8,775 nt of DNA, from NCBI GenBank assembly GCA_025925615.1, contig JAICLN010000173.1, forward strand, positions 1 through 8,775. Direction: 5' to 3'. This document shows positions 1 to 6,256 of the stretch, piece by piece. Source of the stretch: Actinomycetospora sp. GTDB lineage: Bacteria; Actinomycetota; Actinomycetes; Mycobacteriales; Pseudonocardiaceae. The first letter of the stretch is position 1, and each line of letters begins with the position of its first letter. Both the position numbers and the translations under genes were made by a program. Under the pieces are notes generated by a model. The model made no database searches, was not told where the DNA came from, and was given only the letters and a program-made list of their open reading frames with translations.

Positions 1-151
1 CCGCCGGTCGGTCCGGGGAGGACCACGCCTCGGGCGGAGCGGGGTCGGGAGACGGATCCGGCTCCGGCTCGCGCTCCGCGGACGGCAGCTCCCGGGTGGC
101 CCGAGCGTGACCGGCGCACCTGGGGGCGCAGCCTTCACCGGTCGTGGTCAC
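1..151 (-). CDS. Uncertain partial ORF at the left edge
   Basis: Low-confidence candidate. A minus-strand frame opens with GTG at 151-149, five bases after a GGGAG-like ribosome site, overlaps the end of the ANTAR reading frame by 17 bases and stays open to the window edge, giving about 50 residues. The peptide turns acidic and proline-rich (PEPDPSPDPAPPE, from the codon at about position 70 leftwards), as in a linker, and resembles no family I recognise. A competing reading is the tail of a plus-strand gene ending in TGA at 108-110, whose last 35 residues would be Gly/Ser-rich. Base composition by codon position fits the minus frame slightly better, since its second positions are less GC-rich, but neither is secure. 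If neither is real, bases 1-134 are plain intergenic DNA. Confidence 0.22.
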   Translation of the reverse strand, partial: MTTTGEGCAPRCAGHARATRELPSAEREPEPDPSPDPAPPEAWSSPDRPA

Positions 152-872
152 CGGCTCCCTGCGCACGTCGCTCCGCCTCGTCGGTGAGCCAGCGGGAGAC
201 CTCGACGACCTTCATGTTGGTGTCCTGCGAGGATCTGACCAACATCTCGAAGGCGGCGGCATCGGTGAGCGTGAAGCGTTCCATGAGGATGCCCTTGGCC
301 CGACCGATCATGTCGCGGTTGTTGAGCGCGTAGGCCATCCCCGCGGCCGCGTCCGAGCCGAACAACAGCGTCCCGGCCTGCAGGGCGAACAGCCCCGCCG
401 TGAGCTGCGCCTACTGGTCGAAGGCGTCGACCCGATGCGAGGACAGGTTGAGCGAGGAGCGCCGGCTCTCGCGTCCGGAGGCGAGCTGCGCGGAGAGCAT
501 CGACCGGAACCCGCGCTCGACGGCTCGCGGGGCGAAGGAGGGCCACCGTTCCCCGTCGGCCCCGGCGAGGTCCCGCGCCAGGATCACGCCATCCGGTGGC
601 GGCTCGTCGGCAGCGGTGATGCACGGGCCCTCGTCGAGCTCGGCCTGCAGCCGGTCGAGCTCGAAGACGGTGTCACTCGTGGCGTGGCTGGCGCGGCCGG
701 TCAGGTGGTGGGTGCGGGAGAGGCCGCCTTCGTCGGCGGCATCGATGAGCTCGACCGCGGACGCCACGATCTGGTCGAGGGTCGCGTCGAGATCGCGCGC
801 CCGGCCGCTGACGAGGTGCTTGCCCGAGTCGCGCAGCGCGGCGAGCAGTCGGCCGTCGTCGCCAGAGCCCAC
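135..872 (-). pseudogene. GAF-ANTAR regulator split by an in-frame amber codon
   Basis: ANTAR proteins bind paired hexaloop RNA hairpins and act as antiterminators or translation regulators; the GAF domain is the sensor. Translation starts at GTG 872-870 behind a GAGGAGAGGG ribosome site. Residues about 20-150 form the GAF domain, with the motif LDEGPC (79-84), RWPSF (109-113) and a FxSMLS strand. Codon 154 is TAG (plus-strand 411-413). Translation continues in the same frame with AQLTAGLFALQAG and a full ANTAR domain (about 180-236): RDMIGRAKGILMERF, AAFEMLVRSSQDTN, KVVEVSRWL, then TGA at 137-135. Read through, the product is 245 residues, normal for the family. One base change, for example GAG to TAG, would explain the stop, because related proteins usually have an acidic residue there. 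The ANTAR part shows no decay, so the change is recent, a sequencing error, or tolerated. A TTG at 365 could restart translation but has no good ribosome site. Confidence 0.85.
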
Positions 873-979
873 AGTCGGTTCCCTCTCCTCGTTCCGACGG
901 CTCGGCCGCGCTGCTGTGGCCCCGCGCGGAGCTGATGGTGCCCGACCCCCTCGTGGGTGTCACGACGCGGGCCGGGACG

Positions 980-1003
980 GGCACGACGCGCGCGCATCGT
1001 GCC
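980..1003. promoter_or_regulatory. Inverted repeat in the divergent intergenic region
   Basis: A perfect 7-bp inverted repeat, GGCACGA at 980-986 and TCGTGCC at 997-1003, is separated by 10 bp of alternating CG. It lies in the 160-bp gap between the minus-strand GAF-ANTAR gene (start 872) and the plus-strand 67-aa gene (start 1033), so it could be an operator for either. A short inverted repeat is not rare in DNA this GC-rich, so the functional call is inference. Confidence 0.3.
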
Positions 1004-1007
1004 GGGC

Positions 1008-1028
1008 CTTGCGTTGTGCAAGACTTGC
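1008..1028. promoter_or_regulatory. CTTGC/GCAAG half-site cluster before the 67-aa gene
   Basis: CTTGC (1008-1012), GCAAG (1018-1022) and CTTGC again (1024-1028) lie within 21 bp, ending four bases before the ATG at 1033. This is one of the least GC-rich spots in the gap, where a promoter or operator would be expected. No Shine-Dalgarno sequence is seen before the ATG, so transcription could begin close to it and the cluster would then overlap the promoter. The function is inferred. Confidence 0.27.
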
Positions 1029-1032
1029 CGTC

Positions 1033-1236
1033 ATGAACGCTGACTTCCCGAATGGCTCGTCCGTCGCGTGGATGGATCGCCTCGTGGAGCTCCACGTGCT
1101 CGCCGAGCACGGAGACCCCGAAGCCCTCGCCGAGGCAGAGCACTGGATGGAGCGCGACGTTCGAGCGCGAGCTGCGTGGGAGACCGTCGCGCGGGAGTGC
1201 ACCGAACTGAGTGCCCGATCGGTGTCGGGGGAGTGA
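1033..1236 (+). CDS. Small charged hypothetical protein, 67 aa
   Basis: I do not recognise a named family. The product is soluble, has no membrane segment or signal peptide, and is rich in Glu, Ala and Arg. Residues 12-52 (from AWMDRLVEL through HWMERDVRA to RAAWE) should form two or three amphipathic helices, a helical-bundle style found in many small actinobacterial proteins. ATG 1033 is chosen because the frame keeps strong third-position GC from there; a second ATG at residue 14 (1072) could give a 54-aa version. Neither has a clear ribosome site, so the mRNA may be leaderless. The gene is divergent from the interrupted GAF-ANTAR gene, ends in TGA at 1234-1236, and is followed six bases later by a hairpin, so it is probably its own transcription unit. 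Its place between two ANTAR genes may mean a shared regulatory role, but nothing in the sequence proves it. Confidence 0.6.
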   Translation: MNADFPNGSSVAWMDRLVELHVLAEHGDPEALAEAEHWMERDVRARAAWETVARECTELSARSVSGE

Positions 1237-1241
1237 GCAGC

Positions 1242-1258
1242 GGGAGGCCCCGCCTCCC
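1242..1258 (+). terminator. Hairpin after the 67-aa gene
   Basis: GGGAGGC (1242-1248) and GCCTCCC (1252-1258) form a perfect 7-bp stem with a CCC loop, starting six bases after the stop codon. There is no T-run, but U-less hairpins are common 3' ends in high-GC actinomycetes. Confidence 0.45.
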
Positions 1259-1384
1259 CGGTACTCGACGGGCCCCGCCGGTCCGAGCGGCCGGTCGCTG
1301 AGGCGCACTCGGTCGTCAGGGAATCGGCAGGCGCCGGACGTTCCGGCCCGGCCCCGGCGCGGCCACGCTGGAGAGGACTGCGGG

Positions 1385-1399
1385 ACGCCGGTCGACCCT
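1385..1399 (+). repeat. 15-base leader element, copy 1
   Basis: ACGCCGGTCGACCCT occurs here and again at 6335-6349, both on the plus strand and both in non-coding leaders. This copy ends 42 bases before the ATG of the intact GAF-ANTAR gene (1442). In this copy GCCGG (1387-1391) can pair with CCGGC (1400-1404) around an 8-base loop; the other copy cannot form the same stem as well, so a conserved DNA site is as likely as an RNA structure. Confidence 0.45.
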
Positions 1400-1441
1400 C
1401 CGGCCGGGCGCCCCGGTTTCGCACGTAGAGGACGGAGGCCC

Positions 1442-2266
1442 ATGTCCGGTCATCTCCATGCCCTCGCGGTGCTGGTCCGGCTCGACGAGTTCGGCTCCGG
1501 CGCCGCCCGCTCCCGCTCCTCCGACCGGGACCTCCCGGCCCTGCTGGGCTCGCTGGTCGACGGGGCGGTCGCCGTGGTGCCCGGCGCGCAGGCCGCGGGC
1601 ATCCTGGAGCTCTCGCCGCGCGGGGTGCTCTCCCGCCACGCCACCCGCGCGGCGATCGAGGATCTGGAGCTCCTCGGCGCCCGGCGACAGGAAGGACCGG
1701 GGGTGGCCGCCGCGGGGCACGCATCGTCCGTGGCGGCCACCGTGACGGCGCTCGACGCCGAGGCCTCGGCGCGGTGGCCCCGGTGGACGTGTCGCGCGGA
1801 GGCCGAGGGCATCGGCGCGACCCTGACGCTCACCCTGCCGGTCACCTGCGGGAAGCGTCCCACCGTCCTGACCTTCTACTCCGCACGCCCCGACGGCTTC
1901 GACCAGGCGAGCGTGGAGGCCGCGCAGGCGTTCGCCGGGCCGATCACGGTCGCCCTGCAGGCGATCGACCAGCTGCAGTCCCTCGAGCGGGCGGTGCAGT
2001 CCCGCGACCTCATCGGACAGGCCAAGGGCCTGCTCATGGCGCGCCACGACCTGACGGCCGACCAGGCCTTCTCGAGGCTGGTGCAACTCTCGCAGCAGAC
2101 CAACGTGCGGTTGGCCGAGGTCGCGGCGTGGCTGGTCGCCGAGGTCGGCAGCCGGGACGAGCCCGCCCGCCCCGGGCCCGACGCTGTGACGTGGCCGGTT
2201 GTGGTGTCAGGTGACCGCAAGATAGGCCCGCGGCCCCGGCCGGGAAGCCCGTGTGTGCCCCGTTGA
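1442..2266 (+). CDS. GAF and ANTAR domain RNA-binding regulator
   Basis: This is a 274-aa protein predicted to act in the cytoplasm as a signal-dependent RNA-binding antiterminator or translation regulator. Residues about 28-178 form a divergent GAF-like sensor (LPALLGSLVDGAVAVVPGA, then TLTLPVTC and TVLTFYSARPDGFD, the usual last strand before the linker helix). The ANTAR domain spans about 180-236: SRDLIGQAKGLLMARHDLT, AFSRLVQLSQQTN and LAEVAAWLV, with the conserved IGxAKGxLM core. About 38 residues follow ANTAR, proline- and arginine-rich, longer than the usual short tail. ATG 1442 sits six bases after GGAGG; the frame is open back to 1211 without ribosome site or domain homology, so longer starts were refused. 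It is a paralogue in architecture, not a close copy, of the interrupted gene at 135-872. Its 205-bp leader holds the 15-base element shared with 6335-6349. Confidence 0.9.
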   Translation: MSGHLHALAVLVRLDEFGSGAARSRSSDRDLPALLGSLVDGAVAVVPGAQAAGILELSPRGVLSRHATRAAIEDLELLGARRQEGPGVAAAGHASSVAATVTALDAEASARWPRWTCRAEAEGIGATLTLTLPVTCGKRPTVLTFYSARPDGFDQASVEAAQAFAGPITVALQAIDQLQSLERAVQSRDLIGQAKGLLMARHDLTADQAFSRLVQLSQQTNVRLAEVAAWLVAEVGSRDEPARPGPDAVTWPVVVSGDRKIGPRPRPGSPCVPR

Positions 2267-2365
2267 GCGCTCAGCCGGAAGCGGGCGCGATGTGCCGCCG
2301 GGAGGCCCTGCCTCGTCGTGACGGACACGCTGCCCCGACCCGGCCCCGAGGCCCGCGGAGCGTTC

Positions 2366-2375
2366 TCGAATTCGA
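2366..2375. promoter_or_regulatory. 10-bp palindrome beside the ribosome site of the membrane protein
   Basis: TCGAATTCGA is a perfect palindrome six bases before the AGGAGG ribosome site (2381-2386) of the membrane-protein gene and is unusually AT-rich for this DNA. It may mark the promoter or an operator in the 124-bp gap after the GAF-ANTAR gene. Evidence is only its position and symmetry. Confidence 0.22.
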
Positions 2376-2390
2376 CTCGTAGGAGGAACG

Positions 2391-3020
2391 ATGACCACGA
2401 TCGACCAGGCGCCGACCACCACCTCGCCGGGGAGCGAGCGGACCGGCGTCCCGCCGCAGCGCTCGGTGCGCTGGGGACCGGCGTGGGTCGGCGCGATCGT
2501 CGCCCTGCCCGTGTTCGTGGTCCTCCAGCTGCTGTTCGTCGCGTTCGGCTGGATCGCGCTGGGTGTCGACGGCTCGGGCGCCGGGACGACCGCGAGCCTC
2601 GTCAGCGCCGTGCTCGCGATCGTCGCGCTGTTCGTCGGCGGTCTGGCCGGCGGGACGGCGTCGTCCTGGAGCGGGACGTCGCCCAACGCCGCCCTGCAGG
2701 GGGCGATGACCTGGGCCCTGACCGCCGTGGGTGTGGGGGCGCTCGCTGCGGTCGGGGGTGCCGCGATCGCCGGGAACCTCGGTGGCCTGGTCACCAGCAT
2801 CGCCGCGACGGGGCCGCAGCAGTTCGGGGGCAACCCGGGCGGCGTGCTCGAGGCGAACCAGGCGATCCAGAACGGCGCCGGATGGGCCGCACTGTGGCTC
2901 GGCGTCGCCCTGGTCGCCGCGATCGTCGGGACGCTCTGCGGCGCTGCCGCCACGAAGGGCGCGGGGGCCGGGGAACGTCGTCCCGAGCACTCGGAGCCCC
3001 GGGTGCAGCGCATGCGCTGA
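2391..3020 (+). CDS. Four-helix integral membrane protein, unknown function
   Basis: This is a 209-aa protein with a polar N-terminal tail (1-27), then a RWGPAWVGA motif leading into helix 1 (about 31-57), helix 2 (70-92, Ala/Gly/Val-rich), helix 3 (104-128) and helix 4 (164-187), and a charged tail (188-209). The loop between helices 3 and 4 is about 35 residues, Gly/Asn/Gln-rich, and probably outside. The N-terminal R-W-G-x-x-W/V-x-G pattern and small-residue helices recall uncharacterised YrzE-like or permease-annotated proteins of actinobacteria and cyanobacteria; I cannot assign a substrate and see no transporter signature. ATG 2391 follows a perfect AGGAGG at five bases, the best ribosome site in the window, suggesting high translation. 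It lies 124 bp after the GAF-ANTAR gene on the same strand, so it may share its transcript or have its own promoter. A strong hairpin follows at 3042. Confidence 0.85.
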   Translation: MTTIDQAPTTTSPGSERTGVPPQRSVRWGPAWVGAIVALPVFVVLQLLFVAFGWIALGVDGSGAGTTASLVSAVLAIVALFVGGLAGGTASSWSGTSPNAALQGAMTWALTAVGVGALAAVGGAAIAGNLGGLVTSIAATGPQQFGGNPGGVLEANQAIQNGAGWAALWLGVALVAAIVGTLCGAAATKGAGAGERRPEHSEPRVQRMR

Positions 3021-3041
3021 TCCGGTCCGCGAGTGCTCCCG

Positions 3042-3061
3042 GCTCCCGAGGGGTCGGGAGC
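3042..3061. terminator. Bidirectional hairpin between convergent genes
   Basis: GCTCCCGA (3042-3049) and TCGGGAGC (3054-3061) pair perfectly over 8 bp around a GGGG tetraloop. It lies between the ends of the membrane-protein gene (3020) and the sensor-kinase gene (3083), which point towards each other, so one hairpin can serve both. A second upstream CTCCCG (3036-3041) offers an alternative pairing. No T-tract is present. Confidence 0.6.
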
Positions 3062-3082
3062 ATCCGCGTGTCCGCACCCCGC

Positions 3083-4465
3083 TTACCGGGTGACCTCCGG
3101 CAGTTCCACCATGAAGCACGCGCCGCCCCCGGGGCGGTCCTCGACCCGGACCCGGCCACCGTGCCCGTGAACGTGCTGGGCGACCAGGGCCAGGCCGAGC
3201 CCCGTGCCGCCGCTGTCCCCGCCCCGGCCGGGCCGCGGACCGCGCGCGAAGCGCTCGAAGATCTGGTTCCGGTACTCCGGCGGCACTCCGGGACCGTCGT
3301 CGTCGACCTCGACGACCGCGTACCCGTCGCGACGGCAGACCGCGAGCCGCACGACCCCGCCCGCGTGGACCGACGCGTTCTGGCAGAGATTCGCCAGCAC
3401 CTGGTCGAGCCGTCGGCGATCGGCGAGGACGAGCGGGGCCGGTCGATCGATGTCCAACACGGCGGCCCCGACGAGCGCGACCGGGAGGTTCTCCACGACC
3501 ACGCCGAGGTCGACCGGCTCGAGGTCCTGGACCGCCGGAGCCTGGATGCCGCGGGAGATCTCGAGCAGATCCTCGACCATCCGGTGGAACCGCGCGACGT
3601 CGGCGACGAGCAGGTCGATGGCCCGGCGCGCGGCCTCGGGCATCTCGTCCCGCCGACGCCGGAGGACCTCCCCGGCGTTGATCATGGTGGTCAGCGGCGA
3701 GCGGAGCTCGTGGCTGACGTCCCCGGCGAACCGGGCGTCGCGGTGCACGCGCTGTTCCAGCGCGTCGGCGGTGACGTTGAACCGTGAGGCCAGCGGCGCG
3801 AGATCGTTCTCGGGACGCTCGGGCAGGCGCGCGGCGAGGTCGCCCTCGGCCATCCGGCCCGCCGCGTCGGTCAGCTCCGAGAGCGGGCGCAGGGCCCGCC
3901 GGGTGGTCCACCAGCCCAGCAGAGTGCCGACCAGCCCCACCGCGGCGGTCCCGGCGGCGAGGGTGGCCGCCAGGAAGCGCAGCGTCTGGTCGAGCTCGGA
4001 CAGCGGTGCCAGCTCGACGAAGATGCCGGCGCCGGGGCCGACGGGCACCGCGACCGCGAGCACCGGCGTGCCCCCGAGCACCAGCCGACGGCTGGCCGGG
4101 GTCCCGGAGGCGGCGGACCGGAGCAGGTCGTCCGGGATCTGTCCGACGTCGGCCTGCGCACCCGCGGTCGTCCATCGACCGTCGACGCGCAGCAGCACCC
4201 CGGTCTGGGGTTGCCCGGTGAGGCCGACCAGCAGAGCGGGGAGGTCCGGCGATCCGCGCGCGAGGTCGTCGGCCACGAGCTTGGCGGCGACCACCGCCTG
4301 GTCGGTCGCGCCGCGCGCGCGCTGGGTCAGCATGTAGTGGGAGGCGAGCTGCCAGGTGGTGAACGACAGCAGCGCCGCCACCACGAGCGTGACCAGGCCG
4401 AAGGCCGCGGACACCCGCGCGCGCAACGAGAGGGAACGCATGCGCCGCAGCGCGGGCCCGCTCAC
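3083..4465 (-). CDS. HAMP-containing sensor histidine kinase
   Basis: A 460-aa membrane histidine kinase, partner of the response regulator just upstream. Helix 1 (about 18-38) and helix 2 (about 162-186) enclose an extracytoplasmic sensor of roughly 125 residues without a recognisable domain. Then come a HAMP linker (187-240, ending before HRDARFAGDV), a HisKA dimerisation region with the phospho-acceptor H252 in SHELRSPL, and a HATPase domain with N-box NLCQNASVHA (N363), G1 DDDGPGVP (388-395), F-box IFERFARG and G2 GGTGLGLAL (419-427). All catalytic elements are present. GTG 4465 overlaps the TGA of the regulator by GTGA, so translation is coupled; an internal ATG at residue 9 (4441) is a less likely start. 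The layout resembles the MtrB/CseC kind of actinobacterial kinase, but the signal is unknown. The gene ends in TAA 22 bases from the shared hairpin. Confidence 0.95.
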   Translation of the reverse strand: MSGPALRRMRSLSLRARVSAAFGLVTLVVAALLSFTTWQLASHYMLTQRARGATDQAVVAAKLVADDLARGSPDLPALLVGLTGQPQTGVLLRVDGRWTTAGAQADVGQIPDDLLRSAASGTPASRRLVLGGTPVLAVAVPVGPGAGIFVELAPLSELDQTLRFLAATLAAGTAAVGLVGTLLGWWTTRRALRPLSELTDAAGRMAEGDLAARLPERPENDLAPLASRFNVTADALEQRVHRDARFAGDVSHELRSPLTTMINAGEVLRRRRDEMPEAARRAIDLLVADVARFHRMVEDLLEISRGIQAPAVQDLEPVDLGVVVENLPVALVGAAVLDIDRPAPLVLADRRRLDQVLANLCQNASVHAGGVVRLAVCRRDGYAVVEVDDDGPGVPPEYRNQIFERFARGPRPGRGGDSGGTGLGLALVAQHVHGHGGRVRVEDRPGGGACFMVELPEVTR

Positions 4466-5160
4466 CCGCCCCCCGCGCGGTAGCCGGACCCGCGGACGGT
4501 GAGTACCAGTGCGGGCTCGTCGGGGTCGTGCTCGATCTTGCGTCGCAGGCGGCGGACGTGGACGTCGAGCAGCCGTGTGTCGCCGAAGTAGTCGTAGCCC
4601 CAGACCCGCTGCAGCAGTTGCTCGCGCGTGACCACGTCCCCTCGGGCGGAGGCGAGCTCGACGAGCAACCGGAACTCGGTCTGGGTCAGGTGGACCGGCG
4701 TGCCCGCCCGCTCCACCACCTCACGAGACGGGTGGATCTCGACGTCGCCCAGCCGCAGGACGGGGCTGGCGTCGGGCGGCGCGCCGCCGTGCCCCTCGGG
4801 GCGACGGCGCCGAAGCAGCGCGCGGATGCGGGCCGCGAGCTCGCCCGCGATCAGCGGCTTGGTCACGTAGTCGTCCGCGCCGGCCTCGAGGCCGGCGATG
4901 ACGTCGGCGGTGTCGGAGCGTGCCGTCGCGATGATGATGGGGAGGTCACCGCGGGAGCGCAGGGTCGAGCACACCTCGATCCCGTCGATGCCGGGAAGCA
5001 TGAGATCGAGCAGCACGACGTCGAGGTCGGGGTCGACGACCTCGAGCGCCTCCTCCCCGGTGGCGGTCTCGACCACGTCGTACCCCTCGTCGGCGAGGGC
5101 CAGCCCGAGCGCCTGACGGATCCGCTCGTCGTCCTCCACGAGCAGAACACGAGTTCCCAT
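4462..5160 (-). CDS. OmpR/PhoB-family response regulator
   Basis: A 232-aa DNA-binding response regulator phosphorylated by the adjacent kinase. The receiver domain (1-118) has the acidic pair D10/D11, phospho-acceptor D52 in VVLLDLMLPG, switch residues T79 and Y98, and K101 in DDYVTKP. After a short Arg/Gly/Pro linker (118-132) comes the winged-helix domain (133-230): HLTQTEFRLLVELA, then VWGYDYFGDTRLLDVHVRRLRRKIE and the C-terminal wing VLTVRGSGYRAG. The wing and the recognition helix resemble MtrA and CseB of actinobacteria, so it is probably an envelope-stress type regulator; orthology is not shown. ATG 5160 lies eight bases after an AGGGAGGA ribosome site. The gene overlaps the kinase gene by four bases. 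Three 8-bp direct repeats at an 11-bp period (5235-5264) lie 75-104 bp before its start and may be its own binding site. Confidence 0.95.
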   Translation of the reverse strand: MGTRVLLVEDDERIRQALGLALADEGYDVVETATGEEALEVVDPDLDVVLLDLMLPGIDGIEVCSTLRSRGDLPIIIATARSDTADVIAGLEAGADDYVTKPLIAGELAARIRALLRRRRPEGHGGAPPDASPVLRLGDVEIHPSREVVERAGTPVHLTQTEFRLLVELASARGDVVTREQLLQRVWGYDYFGDTRLLDVHVRRLRRKIEHDPDEPALVLTVRGSGYRAGGG

Positions 5161-5234
5161 CCCCGGTCCTCCCTGGCGATCCGAGCCGGGGTCACGGTAC
5201 CGGCGGCGGCCCGGCGCGGAGGGCCACGAGCCCG

Positions 5235-5264
5235 CCGTCGGGCGTTCGTCAGGAGATCGTCAGG
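5235..5264 (-). promoter_or_regulatory. Tandem 11-bp-period operator before the response regulator
   Basis: On the minus strand CCTGACGA (5264-5257), CCTGACGA (5253-5246) and CCCGACGG (5242-5235) follow each other at exactly 11-bp steps; the first two are identical and the third differs at two of eight bases. OmpR/PhoB-family dimers bind head-to-tail half-sites of this spacing. A TACCGT hexamer at 5199-5194 could be the -10 box, with no good -35 in front of it, as in activator-dependent promoters. The likely binder is the regulator encoded at 5160-4462, acting on itself. The repeats end 15 bases past the qcrC stop. Confidence 0.55.
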
Positions 5265-5278
5265 CGCGGGCCCGGTGT

Positions 5279-6085
5279 TCAGCGCCGGGAGCCCACCCAG
5301 AGCGAGAGCGCGACCAGCACGGCGAGGCCCACCGCGAAGGCGACGAAGCCCTCGTCCACCGGCCCGAACCCGCCGATGCGCAGGCCACCCGGGCTGTTGG
5401 CGCCGTCGTAGCGCATCGTGTCGATGTAGGCGATGACGTCCCGCTTCTCGTCCGGGGAGAGGGTGCCGTCCGAGAACACGGGCATGTTCGCGGGTCCGCT
5501 CAGCATCGCCGCGTACACCTGCCTGGGCGTGGCGGGGTCGAGCGGCGGCGCGTACTTGCCCTCGGACAGCGCGCCGCCTCGACCGGTGTAGTTGTGGCAC
5601 TGGGCGCAGTTGTTGCGGAAGAGCTCGCCGCCACGGCTGACGTCGCTCCCGACCAGGGCGTCGTCGCTCACGTCAGGGGTCTGCGGTCCGCCGCCGTGGG
5701 CCTGGACGAAGGCGCCGAGCGCGTCGATCTGGGACGGCGTGAAGCGCGGCGCCTTGCGCTGGGCCTGCGCCCCCTGTTCCGCGAGCGGCATCCGGCCCGT
5801 GGAGACCTGGAAGTACACGGCGGCCTGCCCGGCGCCGACGATGCTGGGGGCCCGGTCCGGGATGCCCTGCAGGTTGGTGCCGTGGCAGGTGATGCACGAG
5901 GTGTCGTAGAGCGCCTCACCCTCCCGGACGAGCGACGGATCCTGGGCCCGCGCCACCGAGGGGCGCGGTACGAGGAGCGCGTAGGCCCCACCGACCAGCG
6001 CGAGCATGGCCAGCAGGGCCACCACGTGCCGGCCACGCCGTGCGCGACGTCTGCCGATTCGCGCCCGGCGGTGATCGTCGGCCAT
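5279..6085 (-). CDS. qcrC: Cytochrome bc1 complex diheme cytochrome c subunit (QcrC)
   Basis: QcrC passes electrons from the Rieske/cytochrome b part of complex III to the aa3 oxidase in the actinobacterial supercomplex, replacing free cytochrome c. The 268-aa protein has an Arg-rich N-terminus (6-19), a membrane helix (21-39), two outer-facing heme c domains with C64-I-T-C67-H68 and C160-A-Q-C163-H164, likely Met ligands in STGRMP (M99) and ANMPVF (M201), and a C-terminal helix (246-265) followed by WVGSRR. The pattern DTSC..CHG.NLQG and YFQVSTGRMP matches mycobacterial QcrC closely, and the length is usual. ATG 6085 is preceded by GGAGGG and starts the basic leader; the frame is open far upstream but without homology. 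Unusually, ctaE is not upstream and qcrA/qcrB are not downstream; a two-component pair follows instead. It may be an extra copy or a relocated sole copy. Confidence 0.93.
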   Translation of the reverse strand: MADDHRRARIGRRRARRGRHVVALLAMLALVGGAYALLVPRPSVARAQDPSLVREGEALYDTSCITCHGTNLQGIPDRAPSIVGAGQAAVYFQVSTGRMPLAEQGAQAQRKAPRFTPSQIDALGAFVQAHGGGPQTPDVSDDALVGSDVSRGGELFRNNCAQCHNYTGRGGALSEGKYAPPLDPATPRQVYAAMLSGPANMPVFSDGTLSPDEKRDVIAYIDTMRYDGANSPGGLRIGGFGPVDEGFVAFAVGLAVLVALSLWVGSRR

Positions 6086-6124
6086 CCTCGGGTCCCCCTC
6101 CGGTGTGTCATGGCGCGGCCCGCT

Positions 6125-6171
6125 CCCGTCCGACGTACGGAGGAGAGGCCGACCACGGCGCCCGTCCGACG
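6125..6171. repeat. 11-base direct repeat before qcrC
   Basis: CCCGTCCGACG occurs at 6125-6135 and 6161-6171, 36 bp apart, each followed after one or two bases by ACGG. The pair lies 40-86 bp upstream of the qcrC start and could be an operator; the period is not a close multiple of the helical turn, which weakens that reading. Confidence 0.35.
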
Positions 6172-6256
6172 GAACGGTGGGCGAGAGGGTTGCACCCGGC
6201 AGAACCCGCGACGAGCACGCGAGCGGCCCAGAGGCTAGCAGGAACGACCCCTCCAT

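Noticed and set aside
144..935. 263-residue plus-strand frame opposite the GAF-ANTAR gene
   Set aside because: The minus strand shows clear GAF and ANTAR motifs across the same bases; the plus frame shows no family features.
2318..3787. 489-residue plus-strand open frame opposite the kinase
   Set aside because: It overlaps the well-supported four-helix protein in another frame and runs antisense to the kinase; composition is a shadow of the real genes.
2271..4175. 634-residue minus-strand open frame across the membrane-protein and kinase genes
   Set aside because: It is antisense to the membrane-protein gene and out of frame with the kinase, is dominated by Arg/Pro/Gly, and has no domain. 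It is an artefact of very high GC.
5221..5233. GGGC-CACGA-GCCC hairpin after qcrC as a terminator
   Set aside because: Only 4 bp of stem; it is downstream of the regulator operator and too weak to call.
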